Origin: Orobanche coerulescens
Lineage: Eukaryota; Streptophyta; Magnoliopsida; Lamiales; Orobanchaceae
Length of the DNA stretch: 64,000 bases
NCBI GenBank assembly: GCA_033398695.1
Contig: CM065816.1
Location: forward strand, 133,521,358 to 133,585,357
Reading direction: 5' to 3'
A model generated the notes under the pieces. It was not told the DNA's origin, searched no databases, and saw only the letters and a list, made by a program, of their open reading frames with translations. The stretch's first letter is position 1. The number at the start of each line of letters is the position of its first letter. Shown here in pieces: positions 33,479 to 45,353 of this stretch. Position numbers and translations under genes: made by a program.

Positions 33479-36400
33479 ATGTCGGGAGGATCCAAAACCT
33501 TTGAGACCGGAAGTTCTTCCGCCGACACGGCTTCGCCTGACCGGGAGGAGATTCCCGTTGGAGTTGACATGGAAACGGCCGTTGAGGCTATTCGTGCGGG
33601 GATTACACCCGCAGAACTCGAAGAGCTTTTCAATGAGGCCGCAGTGGCGAGGATGGCGGCGAGGCGGAGCAGGGGGGCTCGCCGGCGGATGAGGACGAAC
33701 TGGAGTGGCTAACTTGGGAACGGCAGAGTGTATTTGGCCCCGCCTATATGGCTTTTGCCAAGATTATGGAGGGGATCGCCGGACCCTGTCCGGAATTTGA
33801 CTTCGAAGCCTACTCCGCCGCTCACCCTTATGAACATGTGAAATGGACGGTGTTTCGGGCCGCCGACCCGTCTCAGTGGACCCTTGGTAAGATCCGGAGT
33901 TCGGCGACCCGGAAATACGTGAACTGCTGGAGGGCAAAATATCATATTCCCTCTGACGTCTCCCTGCACGTGCCACCGGAAAATGAACGTGCCGATCAAC
34001 CGCCCGAGGGAATGGTCGTCGTTAGTGAGATGATCATGGAGGCCGGTCTGCGATTCCCTTTCCCATTCGCTGTCTCCTACCTGTTGATCGCCTGGAATTT
34101 GGCGCTGCTCCAACTGACGCCGAATGCTTGGCTACAGGTCATCTGCACTTTGACACTTTTTGGCGGTCACCGGTTGTTTCGCCTCCTTTCTGCGATGGAG
34201 ATGAACTATTTGTTTAAACTGGCTGCGCAGAAAGGGTCGATCGGCGGTAATCATATCCAGGGCCGAATGGGAAGAGTGGTCCTCGATGTGCCGAACAAAT
34301 CCTGGGGCGATCTGGCGAAATGGTGCTGGGTCGGCGGAGCGTGGCGATCGGCATCGAGTGACAGGCCGGAGGAGGAGTTGGATATTCCTACCAATTTTCG
34401 GGAGAGGAATCCGAGTAAGGATTTTAACTCTCCCTTTGATCGAGCTTATCTTGGACTGATCTAATTTCGTTTTCTGTTTGCAGGACCTCTCGTTCCAGCG
34501 ATCAGCGATCTCTCTTTCGATTTCTTGATCGTTTGGGAGTGGATTCGTGCCTTGCCGGATTCCTTCATTGACGTTCGCTCGCTTGGTAACGAACTTCATT
34601 GGTTGGGGACTCGATTATTTCGCTTCCCTCGTCACTTGAAAGTTCCAGGTATGAGCTGAAGTGGTGCTTCCTTGCTTGACGATTGCCTCCAGGAGGTCGT
34701 AGCGTTTAAGTAGTTGTCTAACTTGTTTGTATTTCTTCTTTGACAGAGACTCATTTTCCCCTCTTTACCGAGCCACCACCAGAGATTGCCATGTCTAACC
34801 CAGGACTCATCGGTCGCCTTCACCTAGGTAAGAAGACCGGTCGCGTTCCTGCGACGACGTCTCGCCCTGCTCCGGTGGTGAGGCCTGCTGAGGTGCCGGT
34901 CGCCGAGCCGATAGTTCAGGAAGAGGAACAACTTCAGCGCCGCAAGAGGCGGAGGCCGGGGGAGTCCCTGCCGATTACTGAGGCGGATGTGTCCATTCTT
35001 GAGCCTTCAGTTGATGCGGCTCCTATTTCTGCCATCCCGATGACGGAGGGATCAGGCCCTAGGCCCTCGGCGTCCGGCTCCCGGTCATCGGGCGGCCCCA
35101 TGAAGAAGGTGGCGATCGCTGAGGCGGAAACCTCTCGGGGCAAGCCTTATTTTGGCCGCGATCCCGAGCTGGTCAACAGGTAAGAAAGGATCGAAATTTC
35201 CGAGTTAGGCATTTTGAGTGAGATATAGACTAAGGGGCTGTTTACTTTTTTTCCATTAATACCTGAATGGATTAAGCTGTCTGAGTGGATTAATATGTCT
35301 GATTTGAAAAAATATCCTGCTGTTTCTTTCTTTTCTGAATGAACTATCTGAATGACAGAAATGACCATTTTACCCCTCAATATGAATTAAGTCCTTTTTA
35401 ATAAAGGACAGATTGAGCATTTTAGTTTATATAATCAATTTAAATTATATGACATAATATTTATTTTAATTTATATTATAATATATATTTATAAATCTTA
35501 TTATAATTTTCAGATATATTTAAATAATCAGACAATATTTTTATAAATACATTAAGTTATATTTTAATATATATAGTTATATTATTTTTTTAATGGTCAA
35601 TATAAAAAATCAATTTAAATAATATAACATAATATATATTTTAATTTATATTATAATATATATTCATAAATTACATTATAATTTTCAGATATATTTAAAT
35701 AATTAGACAATAGTTTTATAAATATATTAAGTTATATTTTAATATATGGTTATATTATTTTTTTAATAGTCAATATAAAAATCAATTTATATAATATAAA
35801 ATAATATATATTTTAATTTATATTATAATATATATTCATAAATCATATTATAATTTTTAGGTATATGTAAATAATCGACAATATTTTTATAAATATATTA
35901 AGTTATATTTTATTATATATAGTTATATTAATTTTTTTAATAGTCAATATAAAAATTCAATTTATATAATATAAAATAATATATATTTTAATTTATATTA
36001 TAATATATTTATATTCATAAATCATATTATAATTTTCGTGTATATTTAAATAATCAGACAATATATTTATAAGTATATTAAGTTATATTTTAATATATAT
36101 ATATATATAGTTATATTAATTTTTTTATCAATAAATAGCTTATATTTTATGAATTTTAAATGTATAATATTAATATATATTTTAAATTTATACTATATAT
36201 ACTCAATTATAATTAAGATTATATGATAATTTATACTATATATACTCAATTCTTTTATTATTAAAGAGGGTAATTTTGGTATATTGGGAAAGTATTTCTG
36301 TCTTAATGATAAGGACACCCCAAAAGTTGCTTAATGAAAAAGACATTATTAAGATCATTAAGTAGAAAGTAAACAGCAAAATATAGCTGATCGATTAAGC

Positions 36401-37408
36401 TGATTAAGCATTAAGCTGATTAAGTAAAAAGTAAACAAGCCCTAACTCCCTTGTCATTTTTGTTTGCGCTGCAGGATTCGCCTTGCTGACCCTGACGTCG
36501 CTCCCATGGTGCTCGACTTCTTGTCGAGTAAGTCTCCACCAAAGTCCCTCGACGTCCCTACCTACGTCCAGAAGGCCATCTCCTCATTGCCCAAGGCCTG
36601 GACGACCGATCTTGATGCGATCGCTCGTCGGCGATCTGGAGATGCCATGCAGGCGACCATCGCCCTGGCTCTCCAGACGGCGACGATGGCCGTCCAGGCT
36701 GCCAAGGATTTCGAGGGGCGACCCTCCACTGCTCGCCTCCATAGCAATCTTGAGGCCGCTCGGAACGCCAACATTGAGTTTGCCAACCGGATCCAGTCTA
36801 TGGAGAAGGAGTATGTGGAGACGGCCAAAAGGGCTAAACATGACGTTGACCATTTGAAGCAGGAGCTGAGCCGCTCCAAGGAGGTTGTCGACTGGTTCCG
36901 TGATCAGGAGAAGGAAACCCGCCGGAAGCATGCGGCTTCGCAGGAGGAGGCGTCCGGGCTGAAGGCGACGGTGGATCGGCTCAGCGGTGAGCTGGAGACG
37001 GCGAAGAAGGAGCTGGAGAAGGCCAAGGGAGAGAATGCCGCCAAGGTGGTCGAGTTGGCGGAGGCAGAGAAGACGGCCGTGGAGCTGAGAGGGCAGCTCA
37101 AGGCGATCGAGACTGATCCCTTTCTTAATATTGCATTCGTCGGCGAGTTCGCCAATTATGTGGCCTATGCCGACGCCGTTCGAGCCGCCAAAAAGGCAGG
37201 GATCGAGATCGGTCACTTGATGGAGAGCTTCAAAGCCTATGCGCTCGAGCACCCTCTGCACCCGGAGTTCTCTTTGCCGATCCTTGACCTTGTCGACTTT
37301 GGGATCGACTTGAGTTGGTATACTGGCAAACTCATTCATCCTAAGGCCGATGGGGGGGCCCAAGCCGATCCGCAACCTGAGGGCGATGACCAGCCGGCGG
37401 GGCCTTAA
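33479..37408 (+). CDS. Tat antisense gene (aORF), several exons
   Basis: Plus-strand coding blocks opposite to gag-pol: 33479-about 33700 (MSGGSKTFETG, acidic), about 33700-34412 (after a frame change; a gypsy-associated Transposase_28-like domain with WRAKYHIPSDVS and LNLALL/PNAWLQVICTLTLFG-type text), 34485-34648, 34761-35180 (low-complexity Pro/Arg region, KKTGRVPATTSRP) and 36475-37408 (long coiled coil, residues rich in E, K, A). Splice sites are visible: donors at 34412, CCAG-GTATGAG (34649) and CAACAG-GTAAGAAA (35181); acceptors TTTGCAG (34484), TTTGACAG (34745) and GCTGCAG (36474). Extra antisense ORFs of this kind are known in Tat elements. Their role is not established. The frame break near 33700 may be real or an assembly error. 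Confidence 0.6.
35234..36442. mobile_element. Tourist/PIF-Harbinger-like non-autonomous element
   Basis: Ends GGGGCTGTTTACTTTTT and, inverted, GGGCTTGTTTACTTTTT, with TAA on both sides (35231-35233, 36443-36445). The GGG(C/G)CTGTTT-type inverted repeat and the TAA duplication fit the PIF/Harbinger (Tourist) group. At 1.2 kb it is large for a MITE because of AT-rich tandem repeats inside. No transposase. It is the innermost layer of the nest: host, A, B, Tat, this. Confidence 0.72.
35430..36130. repeat. AT-rich tandem repeats, period about 175 bp
   Basis: Roughly four diverged copies of a unit containing AATTTATATTATAATATAT (near 35468, 35645, 35815 and 35990) and ATTTTCAGATATATTTAAATA-like text, inside the Tourist-like element. 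Confidence 0.7.
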
Positions 37409-38486
37409 GAGATATTTTGTTTTCCTTTGTAACTTGTACTTTTCTGCTTTCCTTTTGTAATGCCTTCAGGCCTCATAATGTACGACGTCTTCGATATGAA
37501 AAATATTTCTCTTTTCACACTGTCTTTTTACGTTCGATCGCCCTTGAATGTTTGCGTGCAATTTTTACAAGTACGTGTATGATTGCATCCGATGTCTTGT
37601 TTACCCGACCGATTGTCTGAGTGTTGAATGTATTGATATGTTTTGAATCGAAACTCTTACTTGTAACTTTTGTCGAACGATTCCGATCGTCCTGCGTGTG
37701 TTTGAGCGAAGCCGATCGGGCGTGGTTCCTTTCTGTCCGATTGCATTTGGGATTAGCTCGACCTATCTCTGCCCCCTTGTTTTTGTTTGCTTATTGTAAC
37801 TAAGGGAACAAAAATTAGTTTGTCTGGCGAGCTATCTTCAGTTTTGCCGATTCTGAAGAATCGTGCACGGTCGGGGAGTTCGATGGATCGACCTCCCCAA
37901 TCGTGTCTTTGTGTGCGAGGGACACTGTATATCCCGCGACTCACTTTTTTATGAGGGTCCTCCATTAGGCTGTGCCTGCCTTGTGTTAAAACGAAAGGCG
38001 GGTGATCTTGGTCTGGAGGAGTCCTTGCACGGGGCGTCGTCGGCTTATTCGACTGCACGTCTGCGGCTTGTTAGCTCTGCTTCCACCTCAGCCCGCCATG
38101 AAGATGGCGACCCTCGACGGTGTACGTTGAGACGGGGGTAGTGGCACGTCGCATTGTCCGGGTTCACCATGTTAGATGATGTACCTTGAGGACGTGCGAA
38201 CGTGTCCACTGATTATTTTGGAGGGTCCTTCGGCTACGCCGGCCTCGTATTTAAACGAAGGGCGGGCGATCTCAGCCCAAAGGAACCTTGCATGGGCGAA
38301 GCTGTTGGTTCCATCAACCTCCAGGACCATGGCCGCATTGCTTCTACCTCGGATCGTCATGATTGGATGACGATCCTCGTCGGTATGTGAAACGCTCGGT
38401 GGGGTGATCGCCAAAATAAACGGGATAGCAAAAAATCTCATTATATTCCTTGTACATAGGATTAGTAGAAAATGACTCCAAAATTT
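37409..38486. other. Region between convergent Tat genes
   Basis: No coding sequence. It separates the antisense gene end (37408) from the pol stop (38487). Contains scattered GATCG words and probably both 3' untranslated regions. Confidence 0.55.
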
Positions 38487-41125
38487 TCACTGGTAGTATT
38501 TCTTCAGATGTACGGCGTTCCAGGGGTATTGATCCGGAGTACCGTCAGGATGTTCAAGCTCGTAGGCTCCCTTAGTTAGCCATTTAGATATCCTGAAGGG
38601 TTCTTCCCAGTTCGGACCAAAGACGCCTGTATGGGTTTGGATCTTCTTGAGGACGAGATCGCCTACTTGAAACCTTCTTTCCTTGACCTTCGAATTGAAG
38701 AACTTCTCGGATCGCCTTTTGTGGATTGTGTTCTTCATTTCTGAGGTCAGTCGCCGTTCTTCGAGCATGTCGAGATCGATCCATCGGGCCACCTCATTGT
38801 CAGTCGTCATCTCTTGCTCTGTCCGATGACTGAGGACGGCGATCTCCGAGGGGATCACCGCTTCTGTTCCGAAGGCCAGGGCGAACGGGGTTTCACCGGT
38901 TGAATTATGGGTCGTCGTTCGATAGGACCACAAAACGTCCGGGAGATCGCTCGCCCATCGTCCTTGTCTGGATTCGAGCCGCGATTTAATTGTGTGTTTG
39001 AGGATCTTGTTCACTGCCTCTACCTGCCCGTTCGTCTGAGGGTGATAGGGTGCTGAGAACAACCTTTTGATTCCCCACTTTTCACAGAATTGCATGACTC
39101 CTAAGCCGTCGAATTGCTTTCCATTGTCGGAGATGATGGCCTGGGGCAGACCGAATCGGCATATGATGTTTCTCCAGATAAACTTGATCACTTGCTCTTG
39201 GCCGATCTTGTTGAGCGGTTCGGCCTCAGCCCATTTGGTGAAATAGTCGACCCCTACGATGGCGAACTTACAGCCCCCTGGAGCCGTCGGCAAGGGACCT
39301 ATAAGGTCGATGCCCCATTGCGCAAATGGCCAAGAGCTATACATGGAGGTGAGCTGTTCGGGGGATAGTTTAATGTTGGGGCCCATTATTTGACACCTAT
39401 GACACGATCTGGCATAGGCGATCGCATCCTTCTGAAGCGATGGCCAGAAAAAACCTTGCCTGGCTGTCTTATGGATGAGAGCTCGCCTGCCCGCATGGTT
39501 TCTGCAAATCCCGTCATGGATCTCGGCTAAGACGAGCCGACCTTCCTCCGGTGTAATACACTTGAGGAGGGGAAGGCTGAAGGCTCGCTTGTAAAGCCGG
39601 TCGTCCAATAGGGTATATCTGATCGCACAGAGCTGGAATTGGCGAGCTTTAACATGGTCGTCAGGGACCGTTCCGTCCTTTAAGTATTTGATGAACGGAG
39701 TCATCCAGTTCTCTTCGGCAATGGCAACCGTGGTAACCAGGCTTCTGTCGATCGCCGACCTTGCTGACTTTGTGATTTGGATATTGGAGAAGTCGGCTAC
39801 CCCATCCGATGATGCTAGTTTGGAAAGGGCATCGGCCTGGGAGTTGTGCTCTCTCGGGACTTGTTCGATTAGCACTTCTTCAAATTTTGTGCACATTTCG
39901 GCGACCAGCTCTTGGTATTTGACCATCTGTTCGCCGCGCGTCTCATATTCTCCCTTGACTTGGTTCACGACCAAAAGGGAGTCCATGAAGATATGGAGGT
40001 GACAAACATCTAGGGCGAGGGCTAGATCGAGCCCACCTACCAAGGCTTCGTATTCGGCTTCATTGTTGGTCGCACGAAAGCTGAAACGCACAGCATTAGT
40101 GAAACTTTGTCCGTCGGGACTGATGAGGACAATCCCTGCCCCTACTCTCGAATTGGTCACTGAGCCATCCACATATAACTTCCAGGCAGGTCGGCCGACC
40201 TGGGTTGGACTGTGAGGGAACGTTAGTTCCACCACGAAGTCCGCCAGAGCTTGGCCTTTGATTGCCGTGCGAGGAGCGTAAGTAATACCGTATTGGGCGA
40301 TCTCCAGTGACCACTTGAGAAGTCGCCCGTTGGTGTCTGGTCGGTGTAGAACTTGTCTCAGAGGTAGAGTTGTCAGGACTTCCACTTGATGTTCGAAGAA
40401 ATAAGCCCTTAGTTTACGGACACTCATGACAAGGGCGTAGGCGATCTTCTCCAATGGTGTATAACGTGTTTCAGCGTCATGGAGCGCTTGACTAACATAG
40501 TAGATCGGCAAGTGGACTTGTCCCTCTGCTCGCACCAAAACGGCACTCAGTGCGACCTCCGAGGCTGCCAGGTAAAGGAATAGTTTCTCACCGAGGATCG
40601 GCTTTGCCAGGATCTGGGGGTTAGATAGATATTCCTTTATTTTGGCGAATGCTATCTGACTTTCCTTCGTCCATGCGAACTTCTTGTTCTTGATGGTCGC
40701 GAAGAAAGGCTTGCTTTTATCGTCGAGTCGAGATATGAAATGGTTGAGGGCGGCTAGACAACCTGTGAGGCGTTGTACCTGCTTGATATTTCGCGGCTCC
40801 TGCATTTCAAGGATCGCCTGTATCTTGGTGGGGTTCGCCTCGATCCCCTTTGGCTCACAATGTGCCCCAGGAATTTCCCGGAGCCTACCCTGAAGTTGCA
40901 TTTCTTGGGGTTCAGCTTCATATTGAATTTTTTGAGGATGGCGAATGTCTCGGCGAGATCATTGAGGTGATATTCTTTCTTGAGGCTTTTGACCACAATG
41001 TCGTCAATGTAGACCTCCATGGTCTTGCCGATCTGATTGGCAAACATTCTGTTGACTAGTCGCTGGTAGGTTGCCCCTGCGTTTTTCAAGCCGAACGGCA
41101 TTTGGACCCAAAAGTATGTCTTTTT
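38487..41125 (-). pseudogene. Tat pol: RT end, two RNase H domains, integrase
   Basis: Minus strand from 41125: the RT palm with MPFGLKNAGATYQRLV and YIDDIVV (catalytic DD) lies in a shifted frame between about 41125 and 40870 and then returns to the main frame (KGIEANPTKI). RNase H 1 (LFLYLAASEVALSAVLV, ETRYTPLEKIAYALV), an additional RNase H (LYVDGSVTNSRVGAGIVLIS, NNEAEYEALVGGL, FMDSLLVVNQVKGEY), the zinc-binding H-H-C-C region (HDGICRNHAGRR, CHRCQ) and the integrase core with all three acids (WGIDLIGPL, ISDNGKQF, GQVEAVNKIL) follow, ending LKKYYQ. No chromodomain is seen. Apart from the frameshift pair the 800 codons from 40901 are open. Confidence 0.9.
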
Positions 41126-44100
41126 CCGTGTGGAAAGATGTGTGTTTTATGTCTTTCTCCGTCATTGGGATTTGATGATATCCGGCGAAGGCATCCATAA
41201 ACGACATCATTTCGCAAACTGTGCTATCAACCAAGTGATCAATATGAGGCATCGGAAAGTGATCTTTTGGACATGCCGCGTTGAGATCGGTGAAGTCGAT
41301 GCATAACCTCCAGGAACCAGTTGGCTTCTTGACGAGTACCGCGTTGGCGACCCATTGTGGTTCGTCTGTAGCTACCCCGATTAATTTGTTGTTGAGTAAT
41401 TTTTGGACTACTACGTCGAGCGCCGCGTATTTTTCGGGACCGAATTTCCTACGTTTTTGGTGAACAGGCTTCATTTCCGGGTCGATCTTTAGATAGTGGC
41501 AAGCGTGCTCAGGACTTATGCCGACCATATCTTGATGCGACCAGGCAAAGACTTCGATGTTATTACGTAGCAAATTGATCAGATCCCCTTTTAGTTCGCG
41601 GTCGATGCTCGCGCCGATCTGTACTTCCCGTTCTGGATGAGCCGGGTCCATCGTAATGCCTTCCAACTCTTCGACTGGGACGGTCGCCTCTCGTTTGGAA
41701 CGATCTCCGGACTCGATCCTTGGATCGATGTCGAGACTTGGCTCGAAACCGATCCTTGGCTCGATGTTGTCCATTAATCGAACCGAGATGACATCCTCTG
41801 AGTCGGGTTGGTACGATGTGCTCGGCACGTCGATCTCCATGGGTTGATCATCGATCGCTTCAATGTTATACATAGCATGGGAAGTATTGAGAGAAGTAAC
41901 AACATAGGAGTAATTCAAACATCTTTTTGCCATTAGCTGATCTCCTTTTACAGTACCGACCATCCCATCGGCAGTGGGGAATTTGATACAGTAAAAGAAA
42001 GACGAGGCGACCGCCTCAAAGATTTCTAGAAAGGGGCGACCCAGGAACCCATTATAGATGCTGGGAATATCTATGATTACAAAGTTTAGGTTCCTAGTAA
42101 TCCTAACCTTGGGATCGTAAAAGCATATTAGCTCGACAGAGAGCTTGATCTTTCCGTAGGCTTGGACTGTGTTGTCGCCGAACCCTTGGAGCACGGTGTC
42201 GAACGGCTTGATGAATTTGGTCAAGTTTCCGAGCTGGTCCACGGCGGATTTGAATATGATGTTGCAGAAACTTCCATTGTCGACCAGCACGCGATCGACC
42301 ATCTTCCCAAGGATACAAGCAGAGATCGCCAGTGCATCCTCTTTGGGGCATTGCACTCCCTCCCTGTCCTTGTTGGAGAAGGTGATGAGTGCGTCTTTAG
42401 AAATGGTCGGCTCCGGAGGTACCACGGTATGGACCCCGGCGAACGCCCTCAGCTCGGCCTTTCGCTTCCTGTTTGACATGGTGGAAACCGGGGAAAGGCC
42501 CCCGAGGTTTCCATCTCCTGCTTGAAGCATGTTGATCCGACCGCCAGGGTTGATCGGAGGGATTGACTCATCAGAGTACTCCGGCTCATGCTCGATTCTG
42601 GCGACCGAATTGGAAGGAGTTCTTTCGTTTGGTCGGCGCTCGCGCCCTCCGGCTCTCTCTGTCCTAGGTTCTGGCTTGGTGACCAAGTTGTCCAGTTTGC
42701 CTTCCTCAAAGCGAGTCGCGGATGCGAGGAGGTCGCGGCATTGGCTGGTGTTGTGGCCGGGACTCTTGTGGTATGCACAGAATTTGCTACGATCTAGGTG
42801 ACCGTGATCCCTTATCGGCTTTGGTTTAGAGAGCCACTCACGCCCTTTGATCGCGTTGAAGATGTGGGCCGGAGATAAGTTGAGGTTGTGGAGAAGGTGG
42901 ACCTCTACATCCTCGAAGGCTTTTAACTCGCCAGGCGGCTTGGCGACCGCCTTTCTGGGCTTGGCGACCGCCTTCTTCTGGACATGGGATGGTGCCTTTC
43001 CTTCTCCGGACGGTCCCTCGTCTAAGTGGAGGGAGAGCATCCTCTGCCTGGCCAAAAAGTCGGCGGATCTGACGCGGAAGACCGAGTAGTTTGGAGGAAT
43101 GTCTTTGGTGAGGTGCCTGAACATGGGTGAGTGCCCGCAGAATCTACCTAGGACTAAGTAGAGGGCGAGCTCGTCGCTGATGGGCTCGTCGGTGAGGACT
43201 ATCTTGTCTACCCGGTCGATGTAATCCTCATCTGATTCGTCCTTCCCCTGCCTGATTTTCATCATGCGGTGGGGGCCTTCAGGGCGAGCGACTTTGGCGG
43301 CGAAGTACGATGTGAAGACTTTCGCCAGCTTCTCAAAGCAGTTGATCGAGCGAGGTGGTAGTGAGATGTACCACCTGTGGGCGAGGTCGCCCAGGGTTAA
43401 TGGGAACATTCGACACTTGGTCACATCTGATGCTCCGCATCCGGTCATGTAGATCCGGAATTTGCTCAAGTGGGTTTCCGGATCCGATCTCCCCTCATAT
43501 AGAGGCGTTTGTGGGGGATTGATTGTTGGTTAGACTGGGGCGAGCTCGATCTGAACCGCGAGTGGTTCGCTTGGCCTAACGACCGATCTCCCGGCGCCTG
43601 CCCCATTTTCCAAGAGCGTCTTCATCTCGTCGAGCTGGCGTTGCATGGCGGCCATCGCTGTCGCCTGACTGCTCGCCGATTGGATCCCAGAGCGCGAGCC
43701 AAGGCGATCGTGTACTGATCCCCTGGCCCCGTGGTGAATGACGAGTTCCCTGCCAGTGGGTTCATTTCTTGGGCGAGCGGGGGCTTGCTGACCGGCCTGT
43801 CTCCTGGGAGTCGGATATGTCGAACTCCTGGTAAAGGATTCGGACTCCGATGTCTCATGGCTGGGGCCTGAGTGCCCGGGTCACCATGAGGGATCGCTCC
43901 CTAGGCGGCTGAAGACGTAATCGTCCCGCCTCACGAGAGACTTCTCCTGCGGCTCGGGGCTTTCTGTCGATTTCTCAACATAGATCCCCTTAAGCTTCCG
44001 CTTGCCTGCCCGGCGGATGGCCGACGGAGTGATGGTGGGCGAGTCGTAGGCCTTCTGTCGCTCCCTGAGGATGGCTATAGCCTCCTCGATCTGTTCCGCG

Positions 44101-44267
44101 GTCTGGAACTGATCGAGTGAGAGGCTCGAACCGTCCCTCGGGGGCGGGAGTGAGAGCCTAGCGTCACCACGGTCGCCTTTCGCCGTGGGCTGGGATTCGG
44201 TCCGGGCCGGAATGAGATTTCCAGTGGATCTTAGGGTGGCTCTCTTGGAAGTCGTAGCAGACGTCAT
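41126..44267 (-). pseudogene. Tat gag, protease and start of RT
   Basis: ATG at 44267 (MTSATTSKRATLRSTG). The frame runs through a charged N-terminal part, a TGA near 43881 (Arg CGA expected) and a TAA at 43530-43532 (Gln CAA expected), then the retrotransposon gag domain (MFPLTLGDLAHRWYISLPP, RQGKDESDEDYIDRV), a zinc-knuckle-like CAYHKSPGHNTSQC, protease (VLVDNGSFCNIIF) and RT fingers (GSWRLCIDFTDLNAACPKDH, FMDAFAGYHQIPM). The frame is lost at about 41125 (two bases missing before FWVQMPFG). Gag and pol lie in one frame, as usual for Tat. Both stops fit C-to-T change. Confidence 0.87.
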
Positions 44268-44394
44268 TTTCTGAAGGCTTTTCTGTTGAAGAACAGTGGG
44301 TGTTTCTTCAAGTATATGTCCGGAGAACAGTGAGTGTTCTTCGAGATGGTAGGAATAAAAATGAAGGTTTAGATGCCCTCCTTCTAGCGTCAAT
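44268..44394 (-). other. Tat leader with candidate primer-binding site
   Basis: Next to the 5' LTR the minus strand reads ATTGACGCTAGAAGGAGG. It is not the initiator-Met pattern. Tat elements use other tRNAs, but I cannot name this one. Confidence 0.5.
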
Positions 44395-45348
44395 TGTTGT
44401 TACCCACAATATTATCCAAAGATAGTATTGTTGGAATGATCGAGTAACAAACAAATGCGAGAAAACTTCCGTGAGAAAATAGATAACACAAGATTTGCCG
44501 GGGTTGTTAATCCCGGGCTTGAATGCTCTCGCGAGATGATATTAATAAATATACTGTCGAGTACAAATATTAATGTTAGAATCTATTACAATGAGTGTAA
44601 AGACTTCTAGTTATCTAGGCTGTAGAGCGCGTAGATTGCCGGAAGAACCAGATATGTAAATCTGTGAGTTCTTGCTTGGGATGTATGAAAAGTGTCTATG
44701 AATATCACTATGAATGTATAAGTGGTTGCCATATGAGTCTTTGATTCTCTTTCTGTGTGTATTTTGCACTGTATTCACGGTAAAATCGCGTCTTCTTTGG
44801 CCACTGCAGTGAGTTCTCTATTTATAGGGGACAAGGTAGTTGGGACCTCTCAGGCGATCGCGGGCGACCGCCGTTTTCTATATTATAATAAGATGGCCGA
44901 TCGTCCCGTCACGTGGGGCTGTTCCCTTAAAGTCTGGGCCGCTGTGGCTACAGGCGAGCCAATGGGAAGCCAAGACGCGTCTGGTCGCTGTCCGGGAGGA
45001 CCCATTTTGTACTTTCGGCGGCCCCGCTTGTAGGTGTGGTAGGTGACAGGCTGGGGTCAAAGGTCCTATCTGTCGGCGCCCTTTGAAGATCCGCACGTGG
45101 GCCACCGTCCAAGATTCAGTCTTCGACGACTTTGACGGATGTTGGATCCATACGTGGCACGAGACGATCGCCTCTGGTTCGCTCATTAAAGACGATCGCC
45201 AGATATCAAAATACGATTGCTGGGTACCAAAAGACGGTCGTCGTATTGTGCCGATCGCTGGGCGTTTGCCCAGAGTATGTCTTCTATGGTTGGCTTCTCT
45301 GATCGTGATGCCGATCGGCTTTCGAGGCGTATTAATCGCCGCACAACA
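44395..45348 (-). repeat. 5' LTR of the Tat element
   Basis: Partner of 32017-32981, with minus-strand TATA box at 44817-44826 and CGATCG words at 45165, 45193, 45214 (decayed to CGATTG) and 45235. Outer edge ACAACA followed by CACAC. Confidence 0.93.
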
Positions 45349-45353
45349 CACAC

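Larger units (their letters stand above)
35181..36474 (+). other. Intron of the Tat antisense gene holding a DNA transposon
   Basis: The intron starts GTAAGAAA and ends GCGCTGCAG. Almost all its length is the Tourist-like insertion at 35234-36442. Without that it would be under 100 bases, like the other introns of this gene. Confidence 0.65.
32017..45348 (-). mobile_element. Ty3/gypsy Tat-lineage retrotransposon with antisense gene
   Basis: Minus-strand element of 13.3 kb: 5' LTR 44395-45348, gag-pol 38487-44267, an oppositely oriented spliced gene 33479-37408, and 3' LTR 32017-32981. TGTTGT...ACAACA ends and the CACAC duplication are exact. A second RNase H domain between the first RNase H and integrase, and an extra antisense ORF between pol and the 3' LTR, are hallmarks of the Tat lineage (Ogre/Retand/TatII types). 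It lies inside B, which lies inside copia A. Two stops in gag and a compensating frameshift pair in RT are the main damage, so it is a rather young insertion. Confidence 0.93.

Noticed and set aside
36562..37375. Minus-strand open frames opposite the last exon of the antisense gene
   Set aside because: They are the complement of a coiled-coil coding exon with strong codon bias. No domain is visible.
44370..44393. Naming the tRNA for the Tat primer site
   Set aside because: The sequence next to the LTR is clear, but I cannot match it to a tRNA with certainty from memory.
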